NCBI GenBank assembly: GCA_910588625.1
Contig: CAJUQN010000040.1
Location: forward strand, 1-23,322
Direction of reading: 5' to 3'
Length of the DNA stretch: 23,322 nt
Source of the DNA: an uncultured Oscillospiraceae bacterium
GTDB taxonomy: Bacteria; Bacillota; Clostridia; Oscillospirales; Oscillospiraceae
The translations under genes and the position numbers were made by a program. Below, one piece after another: positions 14,352 through 21,798 of this stretch. Each line of letters begins with the position of its first letter. The first letter of the stretch is position 1. The notes below the pieces were generated by a model. That model was not told the origin of the DNA. It searched no databases and worked only from the letters and a program-made list of their open reading frames with translations.

Positions 14352-15839
14352 ATGGAGAAGGAAATGTTCAGCCCAATGGCGATTGACGCCTTGGGCGAAA
14401 TGATGAATATCAGCCTGGGCTCCTCGGCCACCGCCGTGTCAAATATGCTGGACCACCGGGTGGACATCACCACACCCACGGTCACAGTGGTGGACGTGAA
14501 GGATTTCTCACTAGGCAACCTGGAGCCGGCCATCGGCGTGGAGATCCGCTACGTCGAGGGCCTGGAGGGCAGCAACATTATGCTGCTCAAACGCAGCGAC
14601 ATCAAAGTCATTGTGGATATACTCATGGGCATGGAGTCCTCCGACGAGGAGTTTGAGCTCAATGAGCTGACCATCAGCTGCGTGTGTGAGGTCATGAACC
14701 AGATGATGGGGTCCGCGGCCACCGCCATGTCGGACTTCCTGGGCTACCGGGTGGATATCTCCACTCCCCAGTCCTTCGAGCTGGAGGACCTGGAGCAGTT
14801 CAAGCAGGACCATATGCCCGCGGGCGCCGACCAGGTGGTGGTGGTCCGGTTCTTCTTGAAGATCGAGAACGCCCTGGAGAGCGAATTCATGAACGTCATG
14901 AGCGTGGGGCTGGCCAAGGAACTGCTGAAGGGCCTGGGCCTGGAGAACGAGGTGGGACCGGCAGACGCTGCCGCCCCGGCTCCCGCTACCGAGCCGGAGC
15001 CCCCGCACGACTCCAACCGAAAGATGAGCCAGGAGGAGATCGAGGCGATGCTGGCTGGCGGGCTGTCCTCTGCGCCTGCCCCTGAGCCGGAACCCCCCAG
15101 CGACTCCAACCGGAAAATGAGCCAGGAAGAGATTGAGGCGATGCTGGCTGGCGGTATTTCTGCCGGGCCTGCACCGGCCTCCGCTCCAGCCCCCGCTGCC
15201 GCAGGCGGGGACAAGAAGATGAGCCAAGAGGAGATCGAGAAGATGATGGCCGGGATCAACAACGAGCCCGCCCCCACTCCGACACCCGCGCCCCCTGCGG
15301 CGGCTGCTCCTCAGCAGCCTGCGGGCGCGCCTGCCGCTCAGATGGGGCAGCCGGGACAGATGCCTACAATGCCCTATCCGCTCATGCCCGGCCCGGACGG
15401 GCAGATGCAGGGCGGCTATATGGGGTATCCCCCCATGTACTATCCGCCCTATCCCTACCCCTATCCGCCCCAGCCTGAGCCGCAGAAGGCCGCGCCCGAG
15501 CCCAAGGTCATCTCCACCAAGCCGGTGCGTATGGAACCCATGGACCCGGTGGAGCAGCTGGGCAAGGAGCAGGCTCAGAATCTGGACCTCATCATGGAGG
15601 TGCCCCTCCAGGTGACGGTGGAAATCGGACGGGCCCGGCGGAAGGTCCAGGACATCCTGGAGTTCGCCAAGGGCTCCCTGGTGGTGCTGGACAAACTGGC
15701 CGGCGACCAGGTGGATCTGTTCGTCAACGGCAAGTGCATTGCCCGGGGCGAGGTGGTAGTTATTGAGGACAACTTCGGCGTCCGTATCACCGAGATTGTC
15801 CAGACACCCGGCATTGAGATGCTGGCAACCGGCAAATAA
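14352..15839 (+). CDS. fliY: Motor switch phosphatase FliY (CheC-like + SpoA/FliN domains)
   Basis: FliY replaces FliN in many Bacillota: it is part of the C ring and dephosphorylates CheY-P. The 495-residue product is long for the family. Residues 1-210 form the CheC-like domain. Both phosphatase signatures (D/S-x3-E-x2-N-x22-P) are intact: D12, E16, N19, P42 and S109, E113, N116, P139. Residues 215-400 are a Pro/Ala-rich linker with three copies of (K)MSQEEIEAMLAGG at 224-237, 255-268 and 289-301, resembling the FliM CheY-docking motif. A Tyr/Pro run follows (356-373). Residues 405-495 are the SpoA/FliN domain (DLIMEVPLQVTVEIGRAR, then VDLFVNGKCIARGEVVVI). The usual N-terminal docking motif is missing. 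AAAGGAG at 14335-14341 supports the start. Confidence 0.95.
   Translation: MEKEMFSPMAIDALGEMMNISLGSSATAVSNMLDHRVDITTPTVTVVDVKDFSLGNLEPAIGVEIRYVEGLEGSNIMLLKRSDIKVIVDILMGMESSDEEFELNELTISCVCEVMNQMMGSAATAMSDFLGYRVDISTPQSFELEDLEQFKQDHMPAGADQVVVVRFFLKIENALESEFMNVMSVGLAKELLKGLGLENEVGPADAAAPAPATEPEPPHDSNRKMSQEEIEAMLAGGLSSAPAPEPEPPSDSNRKMSQEEIEAMLAGGISAGPAPASAPAPAAAGGDKKMSQEEIEKMMAGINNEPAPTPTPAPPAAAAPQQPAGAPAAQMGQPGQMPTMPYPLMPGPDGQMQGGYMGYPPMYYPPYPYPYPPQPEPQKAAPEPKVISTKPVRMEPMDPVEQLGKEQAQNLDLIMEVPLQVTVEIGRARRKVQDILEFAKGSLVVLDKLAGDQVDLFVNGKCIARGEVVVIEDNFGVRITEIVQTPGIEMLATGK
15009..15254 (+). repeat. Three repeats encoding FliM-like CheY-docking motifs in fliY
   Basis: Units start at 15009, 15102 and 15210 and encode DSNRKMSQEEIEAMLAGG, the same again, and DKKMSQEEIEKMMAG. 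The first two units differ at five of 54 bases and all five changes are synonymous. The third is diverged. Spacing between the motif Met codons is 31 and 34 codons. The flanking Pro/Glu-rich sequence is partly repeated too. Confidence 0.9.
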
Positions 15840-15932
15840 GGCTCTGAACCAGGGCTGGCCGCATAAATCCTGCCCCGCAGAAAGAAAAGACCCGGGGCGC
15901 ACAACATAAATTGGAAAAGGATGGATCAAACC

Positions 15933-16301
15933 ATGGCTAAGAAAATTCTGTTAGTGGACGACGCTGCTTTCATGCGCAAGATGATCATGGACACCCTGAG
16001 CAAGAACGGCTACACCGAGCTGTTCGAGGCCGTTGACGGCGCTGACGCGGTGGAGAAGTTCAGCGAGATCGGACCCGATCTGGTCATCATGGACATCACC
16101 ATGCCCAATATGGATGGTCTGGAGGCCCTGAAGGCTATCCGCGCTAAGGACGGAAGCGCCAACGTGGTCATGTGCTCCGCCATGGGCCAGGAGTCCATGG
16201 TTATGGACGCCGTGCGCTCCGGCGCCAAGGACTTCATTGTCAAGCCCTTCAAGCCCGACCGCGTACTCAAGACCGTCACCTCCATTCTGGGCGCGCCCTG
16301 A
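15933..16301 (+). CDS. cheY: Chemotaxis response regulator CheY
   Basis: CheY is a single-domain response regulator that, when phosphorylated by CheA, binds the flagellar switch. The 122-residue length is standard. The acidic pocket is D9 and D10, the phosphoacceptor is D54 (LVIMDITMPNMDG), and S82 and K104 (DFIVKPF) complete the active site. I prefer the ATG at 15933 (MAKKILLVDD). An in-frame ATG at 15921 would add four residues but directly abuts the purine-rich GGAAAAGG at 15913-15920. The gene lies 93 bases after fliY, its predicted phosphatase, and is the only chemotaxis gene in the window. Confidence 0.95.
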   Translation: MAKKILLVDDAAFMRKMIMDTLSKNGYTELFEAVDGADAVEKFSEIGPDLVIMDITMPNMDGLEALKAIRAKDGSANVVMCSAMGQESMVMDAVRSGAKDFIVKPFKPDRVLKTVTSILGAP

Positions 16302-16354
16302 TCTGAGCGATGCCCTTTCGCAAATTCTCCCTTTCCCTGACTCAGGGGACCTCC

Positions 16355-16720
16355 ATGCTGGACAACATCCTGTCTCTCTTGTGGGTGTTGGTGTGCGTGC
16401 TGGTCATTATCGCGCTGGCCTACCTGTTCACCAAATATGTGGCGGGGAAGGGCGCCGGCTTTCTGGGACCAGGGGGAGGATCGGACCGGTTCAAGGTGCT
16501 TGCCCGCCTGTCTCTAGGGCGGGAGCAGTCCCTCGTTCTGGTCCAGGCGGGGGAGCGGTATTTCCTGCTGGGGGTGGCCTCTGCGGGGGTGTCCTTGGTG
16601 TCGGAACTCTCTCGGGAGGAGGCCCAGGCGCTGTACCAGTCTCCCTCAGACCCAGGCGTGACGCCGCCCAGCTTTTCGGAGGCGCTGCGCACCGTACTCA
16701 AGCAAAAGAAACCGAGGTGA
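16355..16720 (+). CDS. fliO: Flagellar biosynthesis protein FliO
   Basis: FliO is a small membrane protein that helps assemble the FliP/Q/R export gate. From the ATG at 16355 the product is 121 residues: one membrane segment at about 4-28 (NILSLLWVLVCVLVIIALAY), then a cytoplasmic domain. The segment FKVLARLSLGREQSLVLVQAG and YFLLGVASAGVSLVSEL are typical of the FliO domain. AGGGGA (16344-16349) lies 5 bases before this ATG. An in-frame ATG at 16310 would add 15 residues but lacks a visible ribosome-binding site. Position between cheY and fliP is usual for this gene. Confidence 0.85.
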   Translation: MLDNILSLLWVLVCVLVIIALAYLFTKYVAGKGAGFLGPGGGSDRFKVLARLSLGREQSLVLVQAGERYFLLGVASAGVSLVSELSREEAQALYQSPSDPGVTPPSFSEALRTVLKQKKPR

Positions 16721-16727
16721 GGATGGG

Positions 16728-17408
16728 ATGCCGACCGATAGCTTGATTAACATCAACGGCGACACTGTACAGACCCTGGAGATCCTGCTCCTCACCACGC
16801 TGATTGCCCTGCTGCCCTCCATGCTGGTGATGATGACCTCCTTCGCACGGTACATCATCTCCCTGTCCTTCCTGCGCACAGCCATGGGCACCCAGCAGAC
16901 CCCGCCCAACGTGGTGCTGGTGGGTATCGCTATGTTCTTGACGCTGATTACCATGAACCCGGTGATTTCCAGGATTGAGACCGAGGCCTGGGGACCCTAC
17001 CGAGAGCAGGAGATCGGTATGGAGGAGTTCATCGACCGGGCAAGCGAACCATTGAAGGAGTTTATGCTGGACAACTCTCAGCGCAATACGCTGCGTATGT
17101 ACTGCGAGCTGGCCCACATTGATATCCCTCAGGACGCGGCGGGGCTGAATGAGGTGGCCATGGATTTGCCTATGAGGGTGATTATCCCCACCTTTATGAC
17201 CCAGGAGCTGCAAAGGGCTTTCTATACGGGGCTGTTGCTGTATCTCCCGTTCCTGCTCATCGACGTGGTGGTATCCTCCACGCTGATGTCCATGGGTATG
17301 GTCATGCTGCCTCCGGCTATGATCTCTACACCGTTCAAGCTGCTGCTGTTCGTGTCCGTGGATGGCTGGAACCTGATGTTCTCCTCGCTGGTACAGGGAG
17401 TCAGGTAA
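16728..17408 (+). CDS. fliP: Flagellar export gate protein FliP
   Basis: FliP subunits form the core of the export gate with FliQ and FliR. The product has 226 residues. The core starts at about 14-37 (membrane segment, TLEILLLTTLIALLPSMLVM). The FliP signatures TSFARYIISLSFLRTAMG, PFLLIDVVVSSTLMSMGM and PPAMISTPFKLLLFVSVDGW are all present. No cleavable signal peptide precedes the first core helix, unlike enterobacterial FliP. GAGGTGAGGA (16714-16723) partly overlaps the fliO stop and supports the start. An out-of-frame ATG at 16723 is ignored. The central segment 85-165 is the variable loop. Confidence 0.96.
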   Translation: MPTDSLININGDTVQTLEILLLTTLIALLPSMLVMMTSFARYIISLSFLRTAMGTQQTPPNVVLVGIAMFLTLITMNPVISRIETEAWGPYREQEIGMEEFIDRASEPLKEFMLDNSQRNTLRMYCELAHIDIPQDAAGLNEVAMDLPMRVIIPTFMTQELQRAFYTGLLLYLPFLLIDVVVSSTLMSMGMVMLPPAMISTPFKLLLFVSVDGWNLMFSSLVQGVR

Positions 17409-17435
17409 GTTTACCTCAGAAGGAAGGAGTGCGCT

Positions 17436-17696
17436 ATGGATACCGGACAAGTGGCAGACCTTCTGCGGGACGCCATTGGCATCGCTCTGAGACTGGCGAG
17501 CCCTATGCTCCTACTGGCCATGGGTGTGGGCGTGATTGTGGCTATTTTCCAGGCGGTCACCCAGATTCATGAGCAGACCATCGGCTTTGTGCTGAAGCTC
17601 ATCGTGGTGGTGGCGGTGCTCCTGGTTGCCGGAGGCTGGATGCTGGACACCCTTCAGGACTTTACCCGCCAGGTATTCAGCCTGATTGCCAGCTAG
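17436..17696 (+). CDS. fliQ: Flagellar export gate protein FliQ
   Basis: FliQ wraps the FliP/FliR core as a helical hairpin. The 86-residue length is normal. Two hydrophobic segments at about 13-38 and 48-70 flank the conserved FQAVTQIHEQTIGFVLKL, which is the family signature. AAGGAG at 17424-17429 with a 6-base spacing supports the ATG. The gene lies 27 bases after fliP and 14 bases before fliR. Confidence 0.96.
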   Translation: MDTGQVADLLRDAIGIALRLASPMLLLAMGVGVIVAIFQAVTQIHEQTIGFVLKLIVVVAVLLVAGGWMLDTLQDFTRQVFSLIAS

Positions 17697-17710
17697 CGGA
17701 GCGCTGAACC

Positions 17711-18475
17711 ATGATTGACTGGCCGCAGCTGACGCTGTTTTTGTTTGTCACCGCCCGGATGAGCGGGCTGATCCTGTTCAGCCCCATCTTCGGTCGAGCC
17801 AACATCACCACCTCTTTCCGCTCAGGGATGACGCTGGTGCTGTCCATCTTTGTAACCTCCGTGTCAGAGCAGCAGCCAGCTGAGCCCTCCGGGGTGATGG
17901 AGTTTATGATCTTGATGGTGCTGGAGATGGCCATCGGCTTTGTTCTGGGCATGGCGGTGAATTTCTTTTTCTACATTCCCTCCTTGGCTGGGTCCATGAT
18001 TGACACCCAGATGGGTATGACCATGAACCAGATGTATGACCCGGGAGCCTCGGCGAACCTGTCTGTCACCGGACAACTTCTAAATATCCTCATGCTCCTG
18101 CTGTTTTTCGCAGGGGGCGGGCATTTGACCATGTTGAGGCTGTTCCTGACCTCGGAGCAGATCGTGCCCTATGGGCAGGTGTCCATCGGGCTGCCCGCCT
18201 ACCACCTGATGCTGGAGCTGTTTGTGGAGTGTACAGTGCTGGCGGTGAAGCTGTGTATGCCGGTTTTGGTGGCGGAGCTGATCTCCCAGGTGGGCATGGG
18301 GGTGCTGATGAAGGTGATCCCCCAGATTAACGTGTTTGCCATCAACATCGAATTAAAGGTGATCGTGGGACTGGCGTTGCTGCTGGTGCTCATGATCCCC
18401 TACAGCGAGTTCCTGCTCCAGGCGGAGATGACCATGCTGGACAGCCTCCACGAGATATTAACCCTCACCGGGTGA
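17711..18475 (+). CDS. fliR: Flagellar export gate protein FliR
   Basis: FliR is the single-copy member of the FliP5-Q4-R1 gate. The product has 254 residues, the usual size, with about five to six hydrophobic segments. Family features include FVTARMSGLILFSPIFG near the N terminus, EMAIGFVLGMAVNFFF, the GSMIDTQMGMTMNQMYDP motif, and PQINVFAINIELKVIVGL near the C terminus. CGGAG (17697-17701) lies 9 bases before the ATG. A 115-base gap, the longest inside the operon, separates it from flhB. Confidence 0.96.
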   Translation: MIDWPQLTLFLFVTARMSGLILFSPIFGRANITTSFRSGMTLVLSIFVTSVSEQQPAEPSGVMEFMILMVLEMAIGFVLGMAVNFFFYIPSLAGSMIDTQMGMTMNQMYDPGASANLSVTGQLLNILMLLLFFAGGGHLTMLRLFLTSEQIVPYGQVSIGLPAYHLMLELFVECTVLAVKLCMPVLVAELISQVGMGVLMKVIPQINVFAINIELKVIVGLALLLVLMIPYSEFLLQAEMTMLDSLHEILTLTG

Positions 18476-18538
18476 TTTCTTTTAGACATTACCTTCCAGA
18501 AAACAACAGAACGTATTCACAAGAGGCTCCCTCCTCCG

Positions 18539-18560
18539 CCCCTTTGATTTGAGGAAGGGG
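18539..18560 (+). other. Stem-loop in the fliR-flhB gap
   Basis: CCCCTT (18539-18544) pairs with AAGGGG (18555-18560) around a 10-base loop. It is followed by ATTGCG, not a U-tract. The 115-base gap has no gene and no convincing promoter. Short dyads of this kind are common and the role is unknown. Confidence 0.3.
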
Positions 18561-18590
18561 ATTGCGTAACAGGCCAAGGGGGAATGGACA

Positions 18591-19664
18591 TTGGCCGCCG
18601 AAGGCAATAAGACAGAAAAGGCAACACCGAAAAAGCGACGGGACGAACGCAAAAAGGGCAACGTCTTTATGAGCAAGGATGCGGTGGCGGTGGCCAGTCT
18701 GCTGGGAACCTTTGCCGTTCTTTGGCTGCTTACCAGCACCTTTGCCGAGCAGCTGAGCGGGTTTATGACCTTATGCCTCACCACGGCAGGCCAGGAGGTC
18801 CAGGACATGGGCAGTCTGGGCGGCGAGTTGGCGGTACAGGCCATCATGGTGGTGGCCCAAACAGTGGGAATCATATCAGCCGCGGCGATTTTATGCGCGG
18901 TGGCGGCCACTTTTGCCCAGACCAGGTTTTTGGTCAGCACCGAGTCCATCAAGCCGAAATTCAGCCGGCTCAGTCCATTGCAGGGCTTTAAGCGGTTGTT
19001 TTCCTTAAAGAGCCTTGTGGAAACCGCCAAAAACCTGATCAAGATCATTATCCTCATGGGCATCGTATTTTTGAGTATCCGGGATATGTTCTTAGAGAGC
19101 TCCCGGTATCTCTACACAGATCTGCCTGTGGCCGTGGCCCACCTGGTGGAGGTGGCCTGGGGAATGGTCGTGCGAATCTGCATCGCCTTTGTGGCGGTGG
19201 CCGCCCTGGACTTCTTTTACCAGTGGTGGGATTACGAGAAGAACATGATGATGACCAAGCAAGAGGTCAAGGAAGAGTATAAGCAGATGGAAGGCGACCC
19301 CCAGGTGAAGGGGAAGATCAAGGAGATCCAGCGCCGCCGGGCTCAGCAGCGTATGATGCAGCAGGTGCCCGGGGCGGACGTGGTGATCCGTAACCCGACC
19401 CACTTCGCCGTAGCCCTGCGGTATAAGCCGGGCATTGACGAGGCCCCCATCGTGTTGGCCAAGGGCCAGGACAACGTGGCCATGCGCATCGTGCAGATTG
19501 CGGAGGACCATGGGATTGCAGTAGTTGAGAACGTACCGCTGGCTAGGGCGCTGTTTGCCCAGGCCGAGTTAAACCAGCATATTCCCCCGGAGCTGTACGA
19601 CCCGGTGGCCAAGGTGCTGGTGTATATCTTTAAGCTGAACGATAAGCAGCAAGTTGTAAGGTAA
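18591..19664 (+). CDS. flhB: Flagellar export switch protein FlhB
   Basis: FlhB is the export-gate subunit that cleaves itself and, with FliK, switches from hook to filament substrates. The product has 357 residues. The N terminus (EKATPKKRRDERKKGNV) is the standard FlhB opening. Four membrane segments follow to about residue 210. The cytoplasmic domain holds the autocleavage motif NPTH at 268-271, with cleavage expected between N268 and P269. The start is TTG at 18591, 7 bases after AAGGGGGA (18576-18583). An ATG at 18584 is out of frame and gives only eight residues. The next gene, flhA, starts 34 bases after the stop. Confidence 0.96.
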   Translation: MAAEGNKTEKATPKKRRDERKKGNVFMSKDAVAVASLLGTFAVLWLLTSTFAEQLSGFMTLCLTTAGQEVQDMGSLGGELAVQAIMVVAQTVGIISAAAILCAVAATFAQTRFLVSTESIKPKFSRLSPLQGFKRLFSLKSLVETAKNLIKIIILMGIVFLSIRDMFLESSRYLYTDLPVAVAHLVEVAWGMVVRICIAFVAVAALDFFYQWWDYEKNMMMTKQEVKEEYKQMEGDPQVKGKIKEIQRRRAQQRMMQQVPGADVVIRNPTHFAVALRYKPGIDEAPIVLAKGQDNVAMRIVQIAEDHGIAVVENVPLARALFAQAELNQHIPPELYDPVAKVLVYIFKLNDKQQVVR

Positions 19665-19698
19665 CCGCACGATTCGACCCCCAGGGAGGTGACTACCG

Positions 19699-21798
19699 TT
19701 GCTCAAGCGAATTTTGGACAATTCCATCGCGCTGTTTGTGGTTGTGGTGGTCATGTTCCTGTTCATCCCCCTGCGGCCGGAGATTTTGGACATCCTCCTG
19801 ATTGTCAACCTGGGATTGTCCATCATGATTCTGATGATTACCATGAACATCTCGGAGGCATTGGATTTCTCCATATTCCCCTCTCTGCTGCTCATCACCA
19901 CCCTGTTCCGGCTGGGTATGAACGTGTCCAGTACCCGGATGATCCTGACCACCGGCAACCCCGGCGTGGTCATCAACAACTTTGGCAACCTGATCACCCA
20001 GGGCAACATCGTGGTGGGCTTCGTGATCTTCTTCATCATCGTGCTGGTGCAGCTCATCGTCATTACAAAAGGCGCGGAGCGCGTGTCCGAGGTGGCTGCC
20101 CGCTTCACCCTGGACGCCATGCCCGGCAAGCAGATGGCCATTGATGCCGACCTGTCCTCCGGCCTGATTGACGAGCAGCAGGCCCGGGTCCGCCGGGAGA
20201 AGATCCAGAAGGAGGCCGACTTCTACGGCGCCATGGACGGTGCCACCAAGATCGTCAAGGGCGACTCCACCATGTCCATCATCATCACCCTCATCAACCT
20301 GGTGGGCGGATTGCTCATCGGCATGATCAGCCGGGGGATGGAGCCCATGGAGGCCCTGAGCTCCATCTGCATCCTCACCATCGGCGACGGCCTGGTGTCC
20401 CAAATCCCCTCCCTGATGATCTCCACCGCCACCGGCATGATCGTCACCCGGTCCGTGTCCGACGGCAGCCTGAACGCCGACGTGATGGGCCAGTTCACTG
20501 CCCAGCCCCGGGCTTTCATGACCACCGGCGTTATCTTGCTGTTCCTGGGCGTTATCCCCGGCACGCCCACCCTTCCGCTGCTGCTGGGCGGCGCGGCGTT
20601 GGGCGGAGGAGGCTTCTTCCTCAACCGCCAAAAGGACGCCAAGGTCCAGGCGGAGATCGCTGCGGCCCAGGTCCCGGAGGAGCCTGCCGAACTGGCGGCC
20701 CCCAGCGAAAACGATTATTACAAGGATATCAACAATGTGTATACCCTGCTGTCGGTGGAGCCGGTGGAGATGGAGTTTGGCTATAGCCTCATCCCCTTGG
20801 TGGACGAGAGCCATGGCGGCAAGCTCATCAGCCGCATCGTCATCTTCCGGCGGCAGTACGCCCAGGATATGGGCTTTGTCATCCCCTCCATCCGGCTGCA
20901 CGACTCCTCCGCTTTGGGCACCAACCAGTATGCCATCCGTATCAAGGGCGAGGTGGTGGCTCAGGGCGAAATCCTGGTGGATTACTACCTGGCCTTGGAG
21001 CCGCCCAACCCCTTGGGGGAGATCGACGGCATCGAGACCATTGAGCCCGCCTACGGCATCCCCTCCCGGTGGATTCTGCCAGAGAACAAGGAGATGGCCG
21101 AGATTTACGGCTACAACGTCATCGATCCCCTGTCCGTCATGCTGACCCACTTGGCCGAAACGGTAAAAAAGCACGCCTATGAGCTGTTGAACCGGGCCGA
21201 GACCATCCGCCTGGTGGACAATTTGAAGCAGAATTCCCCCGAACTGGTGGAGGAGGTCATCCCGGCCATCATCCCCTACTCCAAGCTGGAGAAGCTTCTG
21301 CGCAACCTTCTCCAGGAGGGCGTGCCCATCAAGGATTTGGCCACCATCGTGGAGACCGCGGCAGACGCTTTCTCCCTGGGCCGGGATCTGGATATGGCCA
21401 CCGAGCAGGTCCGCGGCGCCCTGGCCCGCACCATCACCAGAAGATTCTGCGAGGATGGGCAGCTTCGGGTCATCACCCTGGACGCCGAGGTGGAGAAGCG
21501 GATTATCTCCTCCCTCACCCGCAACGAACAGGGGGTGTACCTGGCGATGGGCCCCGAGCTGATGCAGTCCATCATCTCCCAGCTGGCGGAGCATTTGAAG
21601 AAGTTCGGCGATTTGTCCCAGACGCCGGTCATCTTGGTCAGCCAGGTGATCCGGGGGTATTTCAGCAAGATGATTACCCAGTTCTACCCCCACGTCTATG
21701 TGCTGTCCTTCAATGAAATTACCAACACCGTCCAGATTCAAGCCCTGGGCAACATCGTGGCAGAGCCCGCCATGCAGCGAAGGGCGGTGAACACATGA
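19699..21798 (+). CDS. flhA: Flagellar export protein FlhA
   Basis: FlhA is the large export-gate subunit. Its cytoplasmic ring docks chaperones and substrates, and its membrane part is linked to proton-driven export. The 699-residue length is normal. The membrane half (1 to about 325) includes the FHIPEP-type signature around FRLGMNVSSTRMIL (70-83) and the conserved loop AMDGATKIVKGD. The cytoplasmic half starts at about 345. The start is TTG at 19699, because an in-frame stop lies at 19690-19692 and GGGAGGTG (19684-19691) is 7 bases upstream. The stop overlaps the sigma-factor start as ATGA. Confidence 0.97.
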   Translation: MLKRILDNSIALFVVVVVMFLFIPLRPEILDILLIVNLGLSIMILMITMNISEALDFSIFPSLLLITTLFRLGMNVSSTRMILTTGNPGVVINNFGNLITQGNIVVGFVIFFIIVLVQLIVITKGAERVSEVAARFTLDAMPGKQMAIDADLSSGLIDEQQARVRREKIQKEADFYGAMDGATKIVKGDSTMSIIITLINLVGGLLIGMISRGMEPMEALSSICILTIGDGLVSQIPSLMISTATGMIVTRSVSDGSLNADVMGQFTAQPRAFMTTGVILLFLGVIPGTPTLPLLLGGAALGGGGFFLNRQKDAKVQAEIAAAQVPEEPAELAAPSENDYYKDINNVYTLLSVEPVEMEFGYSLIPLVDESHGGKLISRIVIFRRQYAQDMGFVIPSIRLHDSSALGTNQYAIRIKGEVVAQGEILVDYYLALEPPNPLGEIDGIETIEPAYGIPSRWILPENKEMAEIYGYNVIDPLSVMLTHLAETVKKHAYELLNRAETIRLVDNLKQNSPELVEEVIPAIIPYSKLEKLLRNLLQEGVPIKDLATIVETAADAFSLGRDLDMATEQVRGALARTITRRFCEDGQLRVITLDAEVEKRIISSLTRNEQGVYLAMGPELMQSIISQLAEHLKKFGDLSQTPVILVSQVIRGYFSKMITQFYPHVYVLSFNEITNTVQIQALGNIVAEPAMQRRAVNT

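Noticed and set aside
14511..15929. A 472-codon minus-strand frame opposite fliY
   Set aside because: It mirrors the repeats and Pro-rich linker of fliY and has no independent features.
16728..16745. A sigma-28 promoter (ACCGATA near 16734)
   Set aside because: There is no suitable -35 (TAAA) at the right distance and the site is inside the fliP start region.
16237..16746. A 169-codon plus-strand frame overlapping cheY, fliO and fliP
   Set aside because: It is out of frame with fliO, which has the right membrane segment and domain. The alternative peptide is Gly/Arg/Pro-rich.
19693..21741. A 682-codon open frame on the minus strand opposite flhA
   Set aside because: Same codon-bias shadow as above. 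It has strong His/Asp/Gly/Gln bias and no ribosome-binding logic, and flhA is certain.
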